DNA from: Multifurca ochricompacta
Taxonomy: Eukaryota > Basidiomycota > Agaricomycetes > Russulales > Russulaceae
Length of the DNA stretch: 64,000 nt
Direction of reading: 5' to 3'
Assembly: GCA_022496185.1 (NCBI GenBank)
Contig: WTXG01000032.1
Span: 124,001 to 188,000 of the forward strand
The position numbers and the translations under genes were made by a program. The stretch's first letter is position 1, and each line of letters opens with the position of its first letter. Below are positions 36,065-45,888 of this stretch, one piece after another. The notes beneath the pieces were generated by a model. It saw nothing but the letters and a program-made list of their open reading frames with translations, was not told the DNA's origin and did no database searches.

Positions 36065-37503
36065 ATGGTATGTCCTTTCATTATCTTCATCTTCGTATTG
36101 TTGGGGAATACCGGAGTGATCGCCCTTGCTCATTCCCTTTTTATCCTTTCGACGATAAGTCTCGAAGCTCCAGGAAAGATAACGACATCAGGGAGTTTGT
36201 TAAGATCACTGGAGCTACGTGTGTTTCAATTCTCATTCTTTCTTTTTGCTTTTCTTCCTTCCCTTCCCATATAGCACTTACACTTTTAAACATTCTCTCC
36301 AGCTCACGGGAGGCAAAGCGTTATCTCGATAAGCATCAACGCCTAGATATCGCTATAGATTCCTACTTGACCAGCAGGGAAAACCTTCCTCCCGCTCCTT
36401 CCTCCAGCCAACTTGAGAAAGTATTCAACCACTACAAGGGTGTGTATGTTTCTCTCCCTTCTCTGCATATTCACTGGCTCCGATTGAAAAAAAAAAAAAA
36501 ACTATTCAATTTAGATAGGGATGACGATGACATAACCGTAGATGGTACTCTCAATCTGTGCAACGATCTTGCCGTGGATCCCGAAGACGTCGTTCTCCTC
36601 GCCGTAGCCTACGAGCTTCAGTCTCCCGCCGTCGGTCGTTGGAAAAAGTCAGGTTGGGTTCAAGGGTGGAAAGGACTCGGGTAAGACGGGTCTTTCTTTC
36701 TTTCTTTCTTTTTTTTTCTTTTTTATTTCGAAAATTTTTCCCAACTCAATCCCCAGCCCAACTTATTTTTATTTTTATTTTGAAAAAAACACAACGATCC
36801 TGATTCCGTGTCAACAGCGTCGATTCTTTAGAGGGAATGAAAGGCGCGTTACCTCGCCTGCGCAAGAAATTGGGTTCAGATCCCGATTACTTCCGTCGAG
36901 TCTATCTATACACTTTCGACTTTGCGAGGTCAGAAGGTCAGCGGAGCCTCGGCATTGAAATCGCCCTCGATTTTTGGAGCTTGTTGCTCCCCCACGGTCT
37001 CAAGGGTGGGGCGCTACGCCCGCAAGATCATAGTGGTGAAGATGACGATTCGTCGATTTTGATGAAAGCCGACGGCGACGACAACGGGAGCGGTGAGGGG
37101 AGGTGGTCAGAAGAGCACACGCAACTTTGGTACGACTTTTTGAACGAGAGGAACATCAAGGGTATTAGCAAAGACACCTGGGCAATGGCACGTATCACGT
37201 TTCCTTATCTCACACACCCACATATATTTTCTTTCAACCCATTTGGTTCTGACCGGGAAGAACGCTTTCTTTCTACAACAGTTCCTCGCATTTTTACGCA
37301 CGATAGACGCCAAGTTTGAGACGTACGACATGGAAGGTAAGCCCGTCACCAATTTTGGCGTGCGTGCTCCACGTCCGCGTCTCTTTTTTATTATTATCGT
37401 TCATGACAGTTGCTCATATCATACACACTACCCTGCAGCCGCATGGCCGTCGACATTAGATGATTTTGTAGAATGGACACGCGAGCGCTTGAGAGAGTCG
37501 TAG
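36065..37503 (+). CDS. DCN1: DCN1-like cullin neddylation factor
   Basis: DCN1 acts as a scaffold E3 that helps Ubc12 attach Nedd8/Rub1 to cullins, activating SCF-type ubiquitin ligases. Seven exons: 36065-36067, 36160-36218, 36303-36439, 36515-36680, 36818-37187, 37282-37336, 37439-37503 (284 aa, phases close). The N-terminus holds a UBA-like domain (REFVKITGATSREAKRYLDK, then DIAIDSYL). The PONY/DCUN1 domain follows: ITVDGTLNLCNDLAVDPEDV, then LLAVAYELQSP, DFARSEGQRSLG, a DFWSLLLPHG block, WSEEHTQLWYDFLNERN and ISKDTWAM, then FLAFLRTIDAKFETYDMEG and AAWPSTLDDFVEW. An acidic, low-complexity insert of about 30 residues (EDDDSS to GSGEG) sits before the last helix bundle. Oddities: the first intron directly follows the ATG, so exon 1 codes for methionine only; intron 5 (37188-37281) appears to use a GC donor, because the frame joins ATG to TTCCTC and the nearby GT sites give a stop. 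Confidence 0.94.
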
Positions 37504-38924
37504 GGTTCTCAGGCTCGGGCTTAGAGGGGAAAGTGAGATGATGGGCGGGTGTAATCACACTGCTCGAGTTGATTCGGCGTGCTTTACTAATTATGCGTCT
37601 CTACTGCTTTACCCGGAGATGCTGTAATTTGTTGTCCAATGTCACGACGCTCTGTAATCCATTTTTGTTTTTCTGGATCTTGGGTGTTGTTAATGTCCTG
37701 TCCTTACGTCCCGAGGGGGGGGGGGGGAGGAGGAGGAGGGGGATATGTAGTATATCGCCGGCAATCTCTATTGACCGGTTACTGAACTGAGAGATGGGCG
37801 GAGCGCGCACGCGTCAATTTAACTTGGACGCCGGGTATCGAGTAACACACATTGGTTGGTACATTCCATTTCTTTCATGCCCGATTGGTAGCATAGATTC
37901 TGGAAAGAAACTTATGTCCCATCCCCGAACCAGGGCCTTGTGTTCTTGTGTGTGACCTTTATTTGATAATTAAGATTAAGAAGAGAGGAGGGACAGTGGG
38001 AGAGTGGAGAAGGGACCCACGGGTAATTGCCGTAACACATGGAGGGATCTGGGGTGGGGGAGGGGGGGAAGGCAGCGCCCATATAACAACCTATTGGCGC
38101 ACAAGTAAAAATAAAATAAAATATGTACATACGTAGATGATGTGGATGTAGATGTAGATGTGGATGTAGATGTAGATGTAGTAGAGATCAGAAGATCTTT
38201 CGGGATTTTTCTTCTTCTCCGGATATTGAAGGTAGAAAGTTGGACTCGTTTAGTGTGGAAAGATGTGGTGAACCGTTGAATACTGCTGCGGCTGCCATGA
38301 CGCTTGCAGCGTCACTATGTATAGTTTTTTTATTATTATCAAGTGTATCCACAGCTAAGAAGGGGGGGAAGGGGGGGGGGGGGACACGTTAGGTGACGCG
38401 TACTTACTTTGGATCATTGGCGCGGATGACACATTGAGAACCGGAATTGGCTACCCAGAGAACGTCGAGGTATATGTGAGAGAGGGTGATTCCGAAGGAT
38501 TGGGAGAGGGCTTGTTGGAGAGTACGTCGGATGAGGAGAGGGTCAGAACAAGGTGGTGAGATTGAAAAATGGATGTAGTGATGATGATGACGATGAGATG
38601 ACGGTGATGATAGTGGTGGTGAACTTCTTCTTCTGAGTTCATTAATTCGTTGTTGGAGGGAGAAGCAGGGGCGTGGGGGGGGGGGGGGGGAAAGGCGAGG
38701 CGAGGGTGGGGTGGACGATCACGTGGTCACCTCGCGTGAAGAGGGACGCGTTACGCGTTTGTAGCAGTTTAAAACTCTGAAACCTAGTTTTCTTTTCGTT
38801 CCAGGTCCCAATAACTCTGGTCGCTTCGTGAACCGAGATCTCTCTTTCCAGTCACGCACACACGCACGCACGCACGCACGTCCGCCCGCCCGCTCACCAC
38901 TTCGTCCAACTCGGAAGTCAAGAG
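37504..38924. other. Intergenic region between DCN1 and the SprT gene
   Basis: Contains poly-G runs (37716, 38362, 38675), the GATGTA hexamer array, and CpG-rich sequence near the next start, including an (ACGC)n run at 38860-38880. No coding sequence is supported; short open frames at 38451-38642 and 38784-38990 on the minus strand are low complexity or overlap the next gene. Confidence 0.6.
38139..38182. repeat. (GATGTA/GATGTG)n hexamer array
   Basis: About seven copies of GATGTA with two GATGTG variants, 0.6 kb downstream of the DCN1 stop codon. Confidence 0.9.
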
Positions 38925-41643
38925 ATGATGATAGATGATAATATCATAGAGATTTCCGACTCGGAGGAGGAAGAAGTCGCCACTATTCATCGTCCACTAC
39001 CCGTTTCAAGGTGAAATTTCTTTTTTGATAGCTATAGCTCTGGCTCTCTCTGCCCAGCTACTACAACGTTCAATCTCTCTCCATCTATAATTGCTTCCGA
39101 GTTCCGTTCCGGTGACCAGGGCATTCAATTAAAATCCCTTTTTTTTATTTAAATTTTTTTTTTTTGTATCTTCTTCGGACAGCAGATGGACATCGTCACT
39201 TTCGGCCATTCCTTTTACAGCGCCACGTGCATCTGTCACCGGATCCTATTATAGCGGCCATGAACGCGGAGTAAATCTAAAGTCCTCAGAGATCCAGCAG
39301 CAGCAGCAGCAGAAGGGGTCTGTCATCGATTCACTTACCTCACCACCCCGAAATTAACGCTTTCTCCACTCATCCACCATTTGGTTTAGATTCTCCCATC
39401 TCTGCCATAAACCCGGAACTCTCGAACGCACACGTCGTATCGTGCATAGGCGCTCCAGCAGCTCAGATGTCATCGAGTTAACTGACAGTTCGGACAACGA
39501 CCACTCCGACGGAAACGGGAACGGGCGCAAGCCGCCCATACCGCCCGTCTTTGACACCCGACGTGACCAACCCAAAGGCGATAATGAGGAGGAGGAGGAG
39601 GAGGAGGAGGGGGGGAGTGGTGTTATTGTCCTGTAAGTTCACCTGCTACTCTGTTCGTAATCTAGTGTGGGGCGGGGGGTGGGGTAGGTTAAGCAGTAAT
39701 AGTCTCGATTCTCATCCATCGATTTTGTTACAGTGGCAACGATGAAACAAAAACCGCGCGCAAGCGTCACCCGCAGATACCCAGTTCAAGTCCAAGTCGA
39801 CTTGGTCAGTCTAGATCGGATGCTGGTACTAGTGACGGTCTGAGTACAGGGGAGAAAGCGACAGAAGATCTCGTGCAAGCATTCTCCACTCTCTCGACGC
39901 TCACCATGCCGACGACGGATTCAGACGTAGACCCCGGCCCCACCGGTTCCGACCTCCGGTGGTGATGACGGTGGTGGTGACCACACCCACCCGAACGCCT
40001 CGTCTCCCCAGCAAGGTGAAGCCCGCGACAATAGGGGCGAGGACGAAAGGAAGGACGAAATGCACGCCCGCGAAAACACCACGGAAGACGTCGGGAAAGG
40101 CGTTCGCATTGGCAGAGCAGGCAGAACGCGCCACGTATGCTCAATCCCTCTTTGATGAACTCAATCGGACCATTTTCGCTGGTCATCTTCCGGTAGAGAC
40201 GAGTTTAGTTTGGAGCAAGCGTCTTTTGACCACTGCCGGACGCGCTCGATGGCATAGGTGCGGTTTATTTGTTTTCTTTTGTCAATAAATCATCATCTGC
40301 GTCTTGCGCGATGCAATCTCATCGTGAAGATCGAAGGAAGGTGTGCAAACTACTTCGATCGAGTTGGCAACTAAGATCCTGGACTCCAATGGTGAGTCGA
40401 GTTCAAGTCCCAATCATCCTCCTTTCCTCTCCTTCTTTGGAGGTTGGAAGTGTTCAAAAAACGCGCTTTTTAACGCCTCCACTAGAGCGCATCCGGAACA
40501 CGTTGTCACACGAGATGTGCCACCTCGCGTGTTGGGTCATCAATAAGGATCCAAAGGAGGGTCACGGGAAAATCTGGAAATCATGGTGGGGTGGATCTTA
40601 CACCTCCCAGGGTGGGAGGTAGATTGTCTTTATTTTTTTTTTGGAATTAACTCTCGCCTATTAGGGCCGCGAAGGTGATGCGCAAGAGAACGGACATTGA
40701 CATTTCAGTATGTGCACCATTTGAGAATTGATCGGTGGGGCGATCCTGATCACACTTCCTGGGCTTTTTTGTTTTTTTTTTTTGGGGGGGGGGCGTCTCT
40801 GCGCTGCGTGTGTATGTGGGGGATACAAAAATCAAAAATTTTAATTTGCCAGACGCGACACAATTATGAGATATCGTATCCCTTTGAATGGGGTGAGCGA
40901 TTTTTTTTCTTTTTCAGATGGACGAGATCGCTAACCCTAATATGTATTATCCCGTAGAGTGCGGGAATTGCGCTAAAACGTTTGGAGTCACTCCCCTCTT
41001 TTTTTTAAAGAAATTCATCACATTTTTTCACATGTAGATACGGACGCTTCAGCAAATCCATTCATCCGGAAAGAGTCGGTGCGTGTACCTCTTCTCTTTA
41101 TCTCTTCCTCTTCTTTTTTTTTTTTTTTGGGGGGGGGGGGGTTAATTACCCCTTTATACTTGGGGTCTCTCTATTCCGCATCCCTACACTGCCACTACTG
41201 CTTATATATGGAATGGCTGACCATCAAGCCTCACCTCCATTGTTTTTATTTTATTTTAGTTTGTGGCGCTTGCAAAACTGGCATGCTTCACCCGCTTTTC
41301 ACGGTTCGCTCTAGAATGGCGACGACCCCGTCCAAGAGTGGTCGTCGAACAATCGCGACATCACCGCGAGGTGCGTTAGTTTTCTTTTTTTCCCTTATCG
41401 AATTTTTCGATTATCGGCGACGCCGATGTCATGTTTCGTTTTTTTTAAAAATTTTGCTGAGGGGTTATCACCATGGATAAAATAGATCCTGTATGCGCTA
41501 CACCAATACATAAGAGGAAGATCCCCGGGTCCTTCGAGCTTGCTGGTGATGATGACGATGGTGATGATGACGACGATGATCAACTAGATGGTTTGGTTTT
41601 CGATATCCACAAACTTGGTCTTGAGGGGGATGACAAGGACTGA
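38925..41643 (+). CDS. SprT-like zinc metalloprotease (GCNA/SPRTN type) with SUMO-interacting motifs
   Basis: SprT-like proteases cut proteins crosslinked to DNA; GCNA-type members combine an acidic, SUMO-binding tail with the protease fold. Thirteen exons with closing phases: 38925-39010, 39186-39317, 39390-39632, 39734-39958, 40012-40257, 40330-40391, 40486-40585, 40665-40707, 40853-40892, 40958-40979, 41038-41078, 41260-41370, 41486-41643 (about 502 aa). The disordered N-terminal half carries SIM-like cores NIIEISDSEEEE, VIELTDSSD and GVIVL. The SprT domain follows: LFDELNRTIFAGHLP, LVWSKRLLTTAGRARW, IELATKILDSN, the HExxH site RIRNTLSHEMCHLACWV (about 340-344) with a third His in EGHGKIWKSW (about 358), and a zinc ribbon built from ECGNC, TYGRFSKSIHPERV and VCGACKTG. 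The C-terminus is Asp-rich. The donor of intron 4 is ambiguous between 39959 and 39962. Exon 10 is only 22 nt. Confidence 0.93.
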
Positions 41644-41936
41644 AAGGGAAGAAAAATGGTGTCCTGTTTCCTTTAGATGGTCTTTTTTCTGTCATGTTCT
41701 TGTGATTGTTCATTTCATTTCATTTTGTCTGGTTGAGAGGGAAAGGTGTTACACTTCACTATGATATCATTGTATTCTACCTTTTCTTTTCTCTTTTTCT
41801 ACTCCAAGTTCTCCACTTGCCTCAATGTTCATAGCAGCATTTTTAACACATGCAATGTCATTACTACATATGTCATTCCCATCTTGTCTTATCTATTTAA
41901 GCTGCCACAGTCAAGCTTGTATTCTATAGTTTCTAG
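41644..41936. other. 3' flank of the SprT gene
   Basis: About 290 bp of AT-rich sequence, the likely 3' untranslated region and terminator, leading into the second transposon nest. No gene seen. Confidence 0.5.
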
Positions 41937-42489
41937 GGTGTGAAGGTCTGGTTAGCTTAACCAAAAAATAACTGGAACTGGACTGAACCTAACTGAAAAA
42001 AGACTGAACTGCAGTTACAGTTAATGGACTTTTCACTTCATGTGGTTACCAGTCTTACACTTTCAAGCATCACCAGAAGACTGATAAAAACCAGTCTTTT
42101 TATGTCATTAAATTCACAATGCCTTTGCTATAATATAATGCTGTCATATAATGTAGATAACATGAAAGATGCCTGTTGAAAACTGCACAGAATGCACAGA
42201 ATGTGGAAAATGATGCATTTTTATGACTTGAGGCCATCAGATACATTCAAAATTGCTTATACAGAAACTATATTCATATAACTACTATCCTACAAAATTT
42301 CAAGTCAGATCATGTGTCCAATCTAAATTGAGACAAGAATCAGTTGTGTTATCTATACAAATGTGAAAAAACACAAAAAAACACAAAATGCAGGGTGTGC
42401 CAATTGGATTGTGCATTACCTTCCTATCTAGGAAGGTGGGCTTAAGAATATGTGCATCAGTACAGAGAAGCTGGAACCAGTCCAGCATA
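41937..42489. mobile_element. Divergent hAT-like fragment
   Basis: It begins near TAGGGTGTGAAGGTCTGG and is followed by repeats built on ACTGGA/AACTG (AACTGGAACTGGACTGAACC). The far end shows GCTGGAACCAGTCCAG just before the Tc1A-2 insertion. The interior resembles the hAT copy at 43270-43590: TATCCTACAAAAT followed by CAGATCA, and CCTTCCTAT-AGGAAGG. The right end is cut by Tc1A-2, so no duplication can be checked. Confidence 0.4.
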
Positions 42490-43038
42490 CAGTGGGTCAA
42501 AAAACTGTCCCAATGTTTGCACCATTTCTAGTACTCACTCTATAGCACCTCAGAATTTAGGAATCTGGTTATGGTGTTGCTGTATGTCTGAACGCCCTGC
42601 TTCCTGGCTACCATGCCCAATTTGGATCAAAGAAATTGGCCATGATATAAGCATTTTATGATCAAATCAAATCAATCAATCATTGGGACAGTTTTTTGAC
42701 CCACATTTTTAATCCACTATCTGCCCAATTACTACTTTATTTCACCCCTTTTTGCCTTGGTAACTGCTTGAATCCTTTTAGTCATCCTTTCTATAACCTT
42801 TTGCCATCATTCTGGTGCATTTTTATTCCACTCCTCCACCACCCTCTCCCACAACTCAGGTACCCCCTTGACTGGTTAAGATCCTTCTTCAGATCCACCC
42901 AGAGGTGTCCAATGGGGCTAATATTTCAAGGGATTGGGCTATCCATACCAGGCTTCAATATTCCTGTCTTAAAACTGCTGGCTTGCCTTCTTGGAATTGT
43001 GTTTTGGGTCATTGTCCTGCTGAAACATGCTTTCACCC
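42490..43038. mobile_element. Tc1A-2, left half of a second Tc1A copy
   Basis: It starts CAGTGGGTCAAAAAACTG after TA (42488-42489). It matches the left arm of Tc1A-1 through the position equal to about 2919, including the sites where LTRs sit in copy 1, which are empty here. It is then interrupted by the hAT element starting at 43039 (empty site CTTTCACCCTCCACC-like near 2911). The right half is not found in the window. The reverse strand holds the same broken transposase C-terminal code. Confidence 0.85.
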
Positions 43039-43952
43039 TAGTGATTGTCAAGGGTTTTCATACCCACATGGGTAAGTGCCACAGGTTTTGCCGGGTACAG
43101 GTATGGGTATATGGCTCCCAACCCATGGAAACCCATACCTGCATGGCAGGTTTGGCAGGTATAGGTGCTGATTATCCATTGACAAGATCAGTAGAATTTC
43201 CAAGATAAAACATATCTGCAGCCACAAAAATACAAGATCTTATCTGATGTATGATACAGGGTGAATTTAAATATGTTCTAGTGTTATCCTACAAAATATC
43301 AAAGCAGATCAATGGTGCAATGTAAAATAAAACTGTTATCAGTGATCTACATTCTTGAAAATCATGATGCATCTGTTTTATTAATGTGCAACCAATTCTG
43401 CCAGTCTGGCACTATCTAAAATACTCTCTAGACTACTTTAGACTATTCTATAATCTAATTATCAAATTACTTTATTGAAACAAGGCCCATGTGTATCTAC
43501 AAGCTGCATGGGGCAGTGACTACATTGCATTGCATGGTGGTCTGACCTCCTTCCTATTAAGGAAGGTTGACTTAAACTTGCAGAATTGTGCATCCAGGGA
43601 CCAGGACAGTTGCACTTGTATGAAATGAAACTAGAATAATAAAATAATAATGTAAATAAAAGATCCTTTTAATCTTCTGAACATAAAACAACAATTTTTG
43701 AGGAATCTTGAGTAGCCATAAATGAATGTGTTGTGTCCGAGTGCTTATCTCCTTGACTGGGATGGCCTGGGCCATTTATCCAAAATGCACAGAAATGCAA
43801 AGATCGGTTGCACTCATATAAAATTGAAAGCAGAATAATAAAATAAAAATGGAATAATAAATTATCTTAATCTTATGAACATAAAATAGGAATCTTTGAG
43901 GGATCTTGAGTAGCCATAAATGAATGTGTTGTGTCTGAGTGCATATCTCCTT

Positions 43953-44462
43953 TGTTGATACAGTATGTGTCTGGAGATGCTTCAGGCATCTAAGTTTTGC
44001 TTAAAGCTGTAGATAAGATTAGATTAGGTTCCGGAGTTTCGGACTTTTTACAATATCTTTATTACATTCTTTCTCACCTTACTCAGCTGATTAGTGATGT
44101 ACTTAGTAATGTGCAGTAAGCACATGACTTATCCTTGGCCAATGGCCTTTATCCCTCTTTGTTTATTGTCTGGCACTTGTGGACTTATTCCCAGTGTGCA
44201 CAGACCATTTCCCCTGGCCCCTATGGGTATATAAGGGTGTCTGTTTCGTCTCTTACACTTCAGAGTTCCTTCTATCTCTGAAGTGTAAGTCCTTTACTCT
44301 ACTCTCTACCTCCTTTAGACTAACACTCTATGTAGTTACTTGTCTTTTCTAGGTCAGTAGTGTAGTAATATAGAGTTCCTTCTATCTCTGAAGTTTACTT
44401 GTCTTTTCTAGCCCTAAACTGCTAACCACAGTCAGTATAACCAGCAGCATGATTGTTTGACA
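43953..44462 (+). mobile_element. Solo LTR, copia type, 510 bp
   Basis: It runs from TGTTGATAC to TGTTTGACA with the 5-bp duplication TCCTT at 43948-43952 and 44463-44467. It is closely related to the 400-bp copia-2 LTR but about 110 bp longer near the 3' end, where a CTTCAGAGTTCCTTCT phrase is repeated. A TATATAAGGGTGTCTG promoter motif is present at about 44227. Confidence 0.92.
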
Positions 44463-44549
44463 TCCTTGACTGGGACGGCCTGGGCCGATTGTCTGAAATG
44501 CATGATGCAAGTAAAGAACTTGCATGCATTTCATTTTATGGGTAACCCA

Positions 44550-44949
44550 TGTTGACACAGGACATGTCTGGAGATGCTTCAGGCATCTAAGGTTCGCTTC
44601 AGCTGTAGATTAGATTAGATTAGATTTCGGAGTATCAGACTTTTTATGTTATCTTTATTACATTTCTTTCTCACCTTACTCAGCTGATTAGTGATGGACT
44701 TAGTAATGCACAGTAAGCATGTGATATCTCTTTGGCCAATGGCCTTTATCCCTCTCTGTTTATTGTCTGGCACTTGTGGACTTATTCCCAGTGCGCACAG
44801 ACCGTCTCCCCTGGCCCCCATGGGTATATAAGGGTGTCTGTTTTGTCCTTTACACTTCAGAGTTCTTCTTCCTCTGAAGTACAACTTGTCTTTTAGCCTA
44901 AACCACTACTAACCACAGTCAGTATAACCAGCAGCATGATTGTTTAATA
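44550..44949 (+). repeat. copia-2 5' LTR
   Basis: 400 bp, TGTTGACAC to TGTTTAATA. It holds the phrase GATGCTTCAGGCATC near the start and a TATA box at 44825. Confidence 0.97.
44825..44833 (+). promoter_or_regulatory. LTR TATA box
   Basis: TATATAAGG in the 5' LTR, repeated in the 3' LTR at 50789. It marks the U3/R promoter of copia-2 and is conserved in all related solo LTRs in the window. Confidence 0.75.
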
Positions 44950-44965
44950 GGTTATGGGCCCTGCC
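44950..44965 (+). other. Primer-binding site: half-tRNA (initiator Met) type
   Basis: GGTTATGGGCCCTGCC begins at the first base after the LTR. It is complementary to the anticodon arm (CAUAACC) of initiator tRNA-Met, the internal half-tRNA primer known from Drosophila copia, rather than to a tRNA 3' end. Recognised from the copia sequence; no tRNA gene was available to compare. Confidence 0.8.
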
Positions 44966-45888
44966 GCTCATACTGATCTGTAACTCCCTTTGTTCATTAC
45001 AGCCCAACTCGTCTTTCACACTTCAAGCTCACAAAAGCTTCAAAGTCTTTCCCACCAGCTTCTTCCTGTGAGCTTTCCTATTTACTGTCTGTGCACCTTA
45101 ACACCCCACAGGATGACGCAGTTTACTGCTCATCCTGAACTGTTTGGCTAGCCCTTTGGGGTTCTTGCAAAAGATGATGAGGGACCCTAAGCGGGTGAAA
45201 CATCTTAAGCTCCTTGAGTGTGCACTAGGTATTAGTAATTTCTTAGTTGTAGCTGGGTTTTCGTCCCATAGATAGCTTTAGTAGGCCTATAGCCAGAAGC
45301 TTGTGGCTTTAAGTCCAGTTAATGCTTGGCTTGATCCGTAAGCCAGGTTTAGTGACCTGCAGGTAGAGTTTAGGGTCTAGAACAAGGCATGGGTAGTCAC
45401 TCCCATGACGCTTGGGCTCGATACAAGTAGGCTGCACTACTATAGTCTATACATAGTAGATATAGTCTACATCTCTGGGCATAAGTATCTGTTGCCTTTG
45501 TAGGGTAACCACGCCCTACCAGAGACAGACTACACATCTACTTAGTCATGGCCCCAATCATCTAGGGCTTAATCATGGACTCCACCACCAGCATTAGAGG
45601 AAGGGCTATATACCCTTTGTCTCTAATGGAACTTGCGGTTGGCTCCTCCATGACATGACTCCCAGTCCTGATTACACTAGACACTCTGGCTAGTCTACCA
45701 GAGCTTATGTTTAGTTGCAGGACTGCGCTAGACAGCTTTACTATACCTAGAAAGTCGCACAACAAAGGCAGGACCTTCTTAGGTTCTGAAGCATAGTGCC
45801 ACAGTATGGGGTGGCACTCTTAAGCAAGACCTGGGCACTGGTTCTAACTGCTCCTTGGAACCAGGAACAACTTTTTAACATCTCAAAA

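Noticed and set aside
35845..36684. Continuous 279-codon frame over the 5' part of DCN1
   Set aside because: It includes DCN1 exons 2-4 but reads through introns 2 and 3. The spliced model gives the family sequence with closing phases.
39920..40015. Apparent frameshift before the SprT domain
   Set aside because: An intron of about 50 bp (donor at 39959 or 39962, acceptor CCCCAG at 40011) restores the frame, so no sequencing error is needed.
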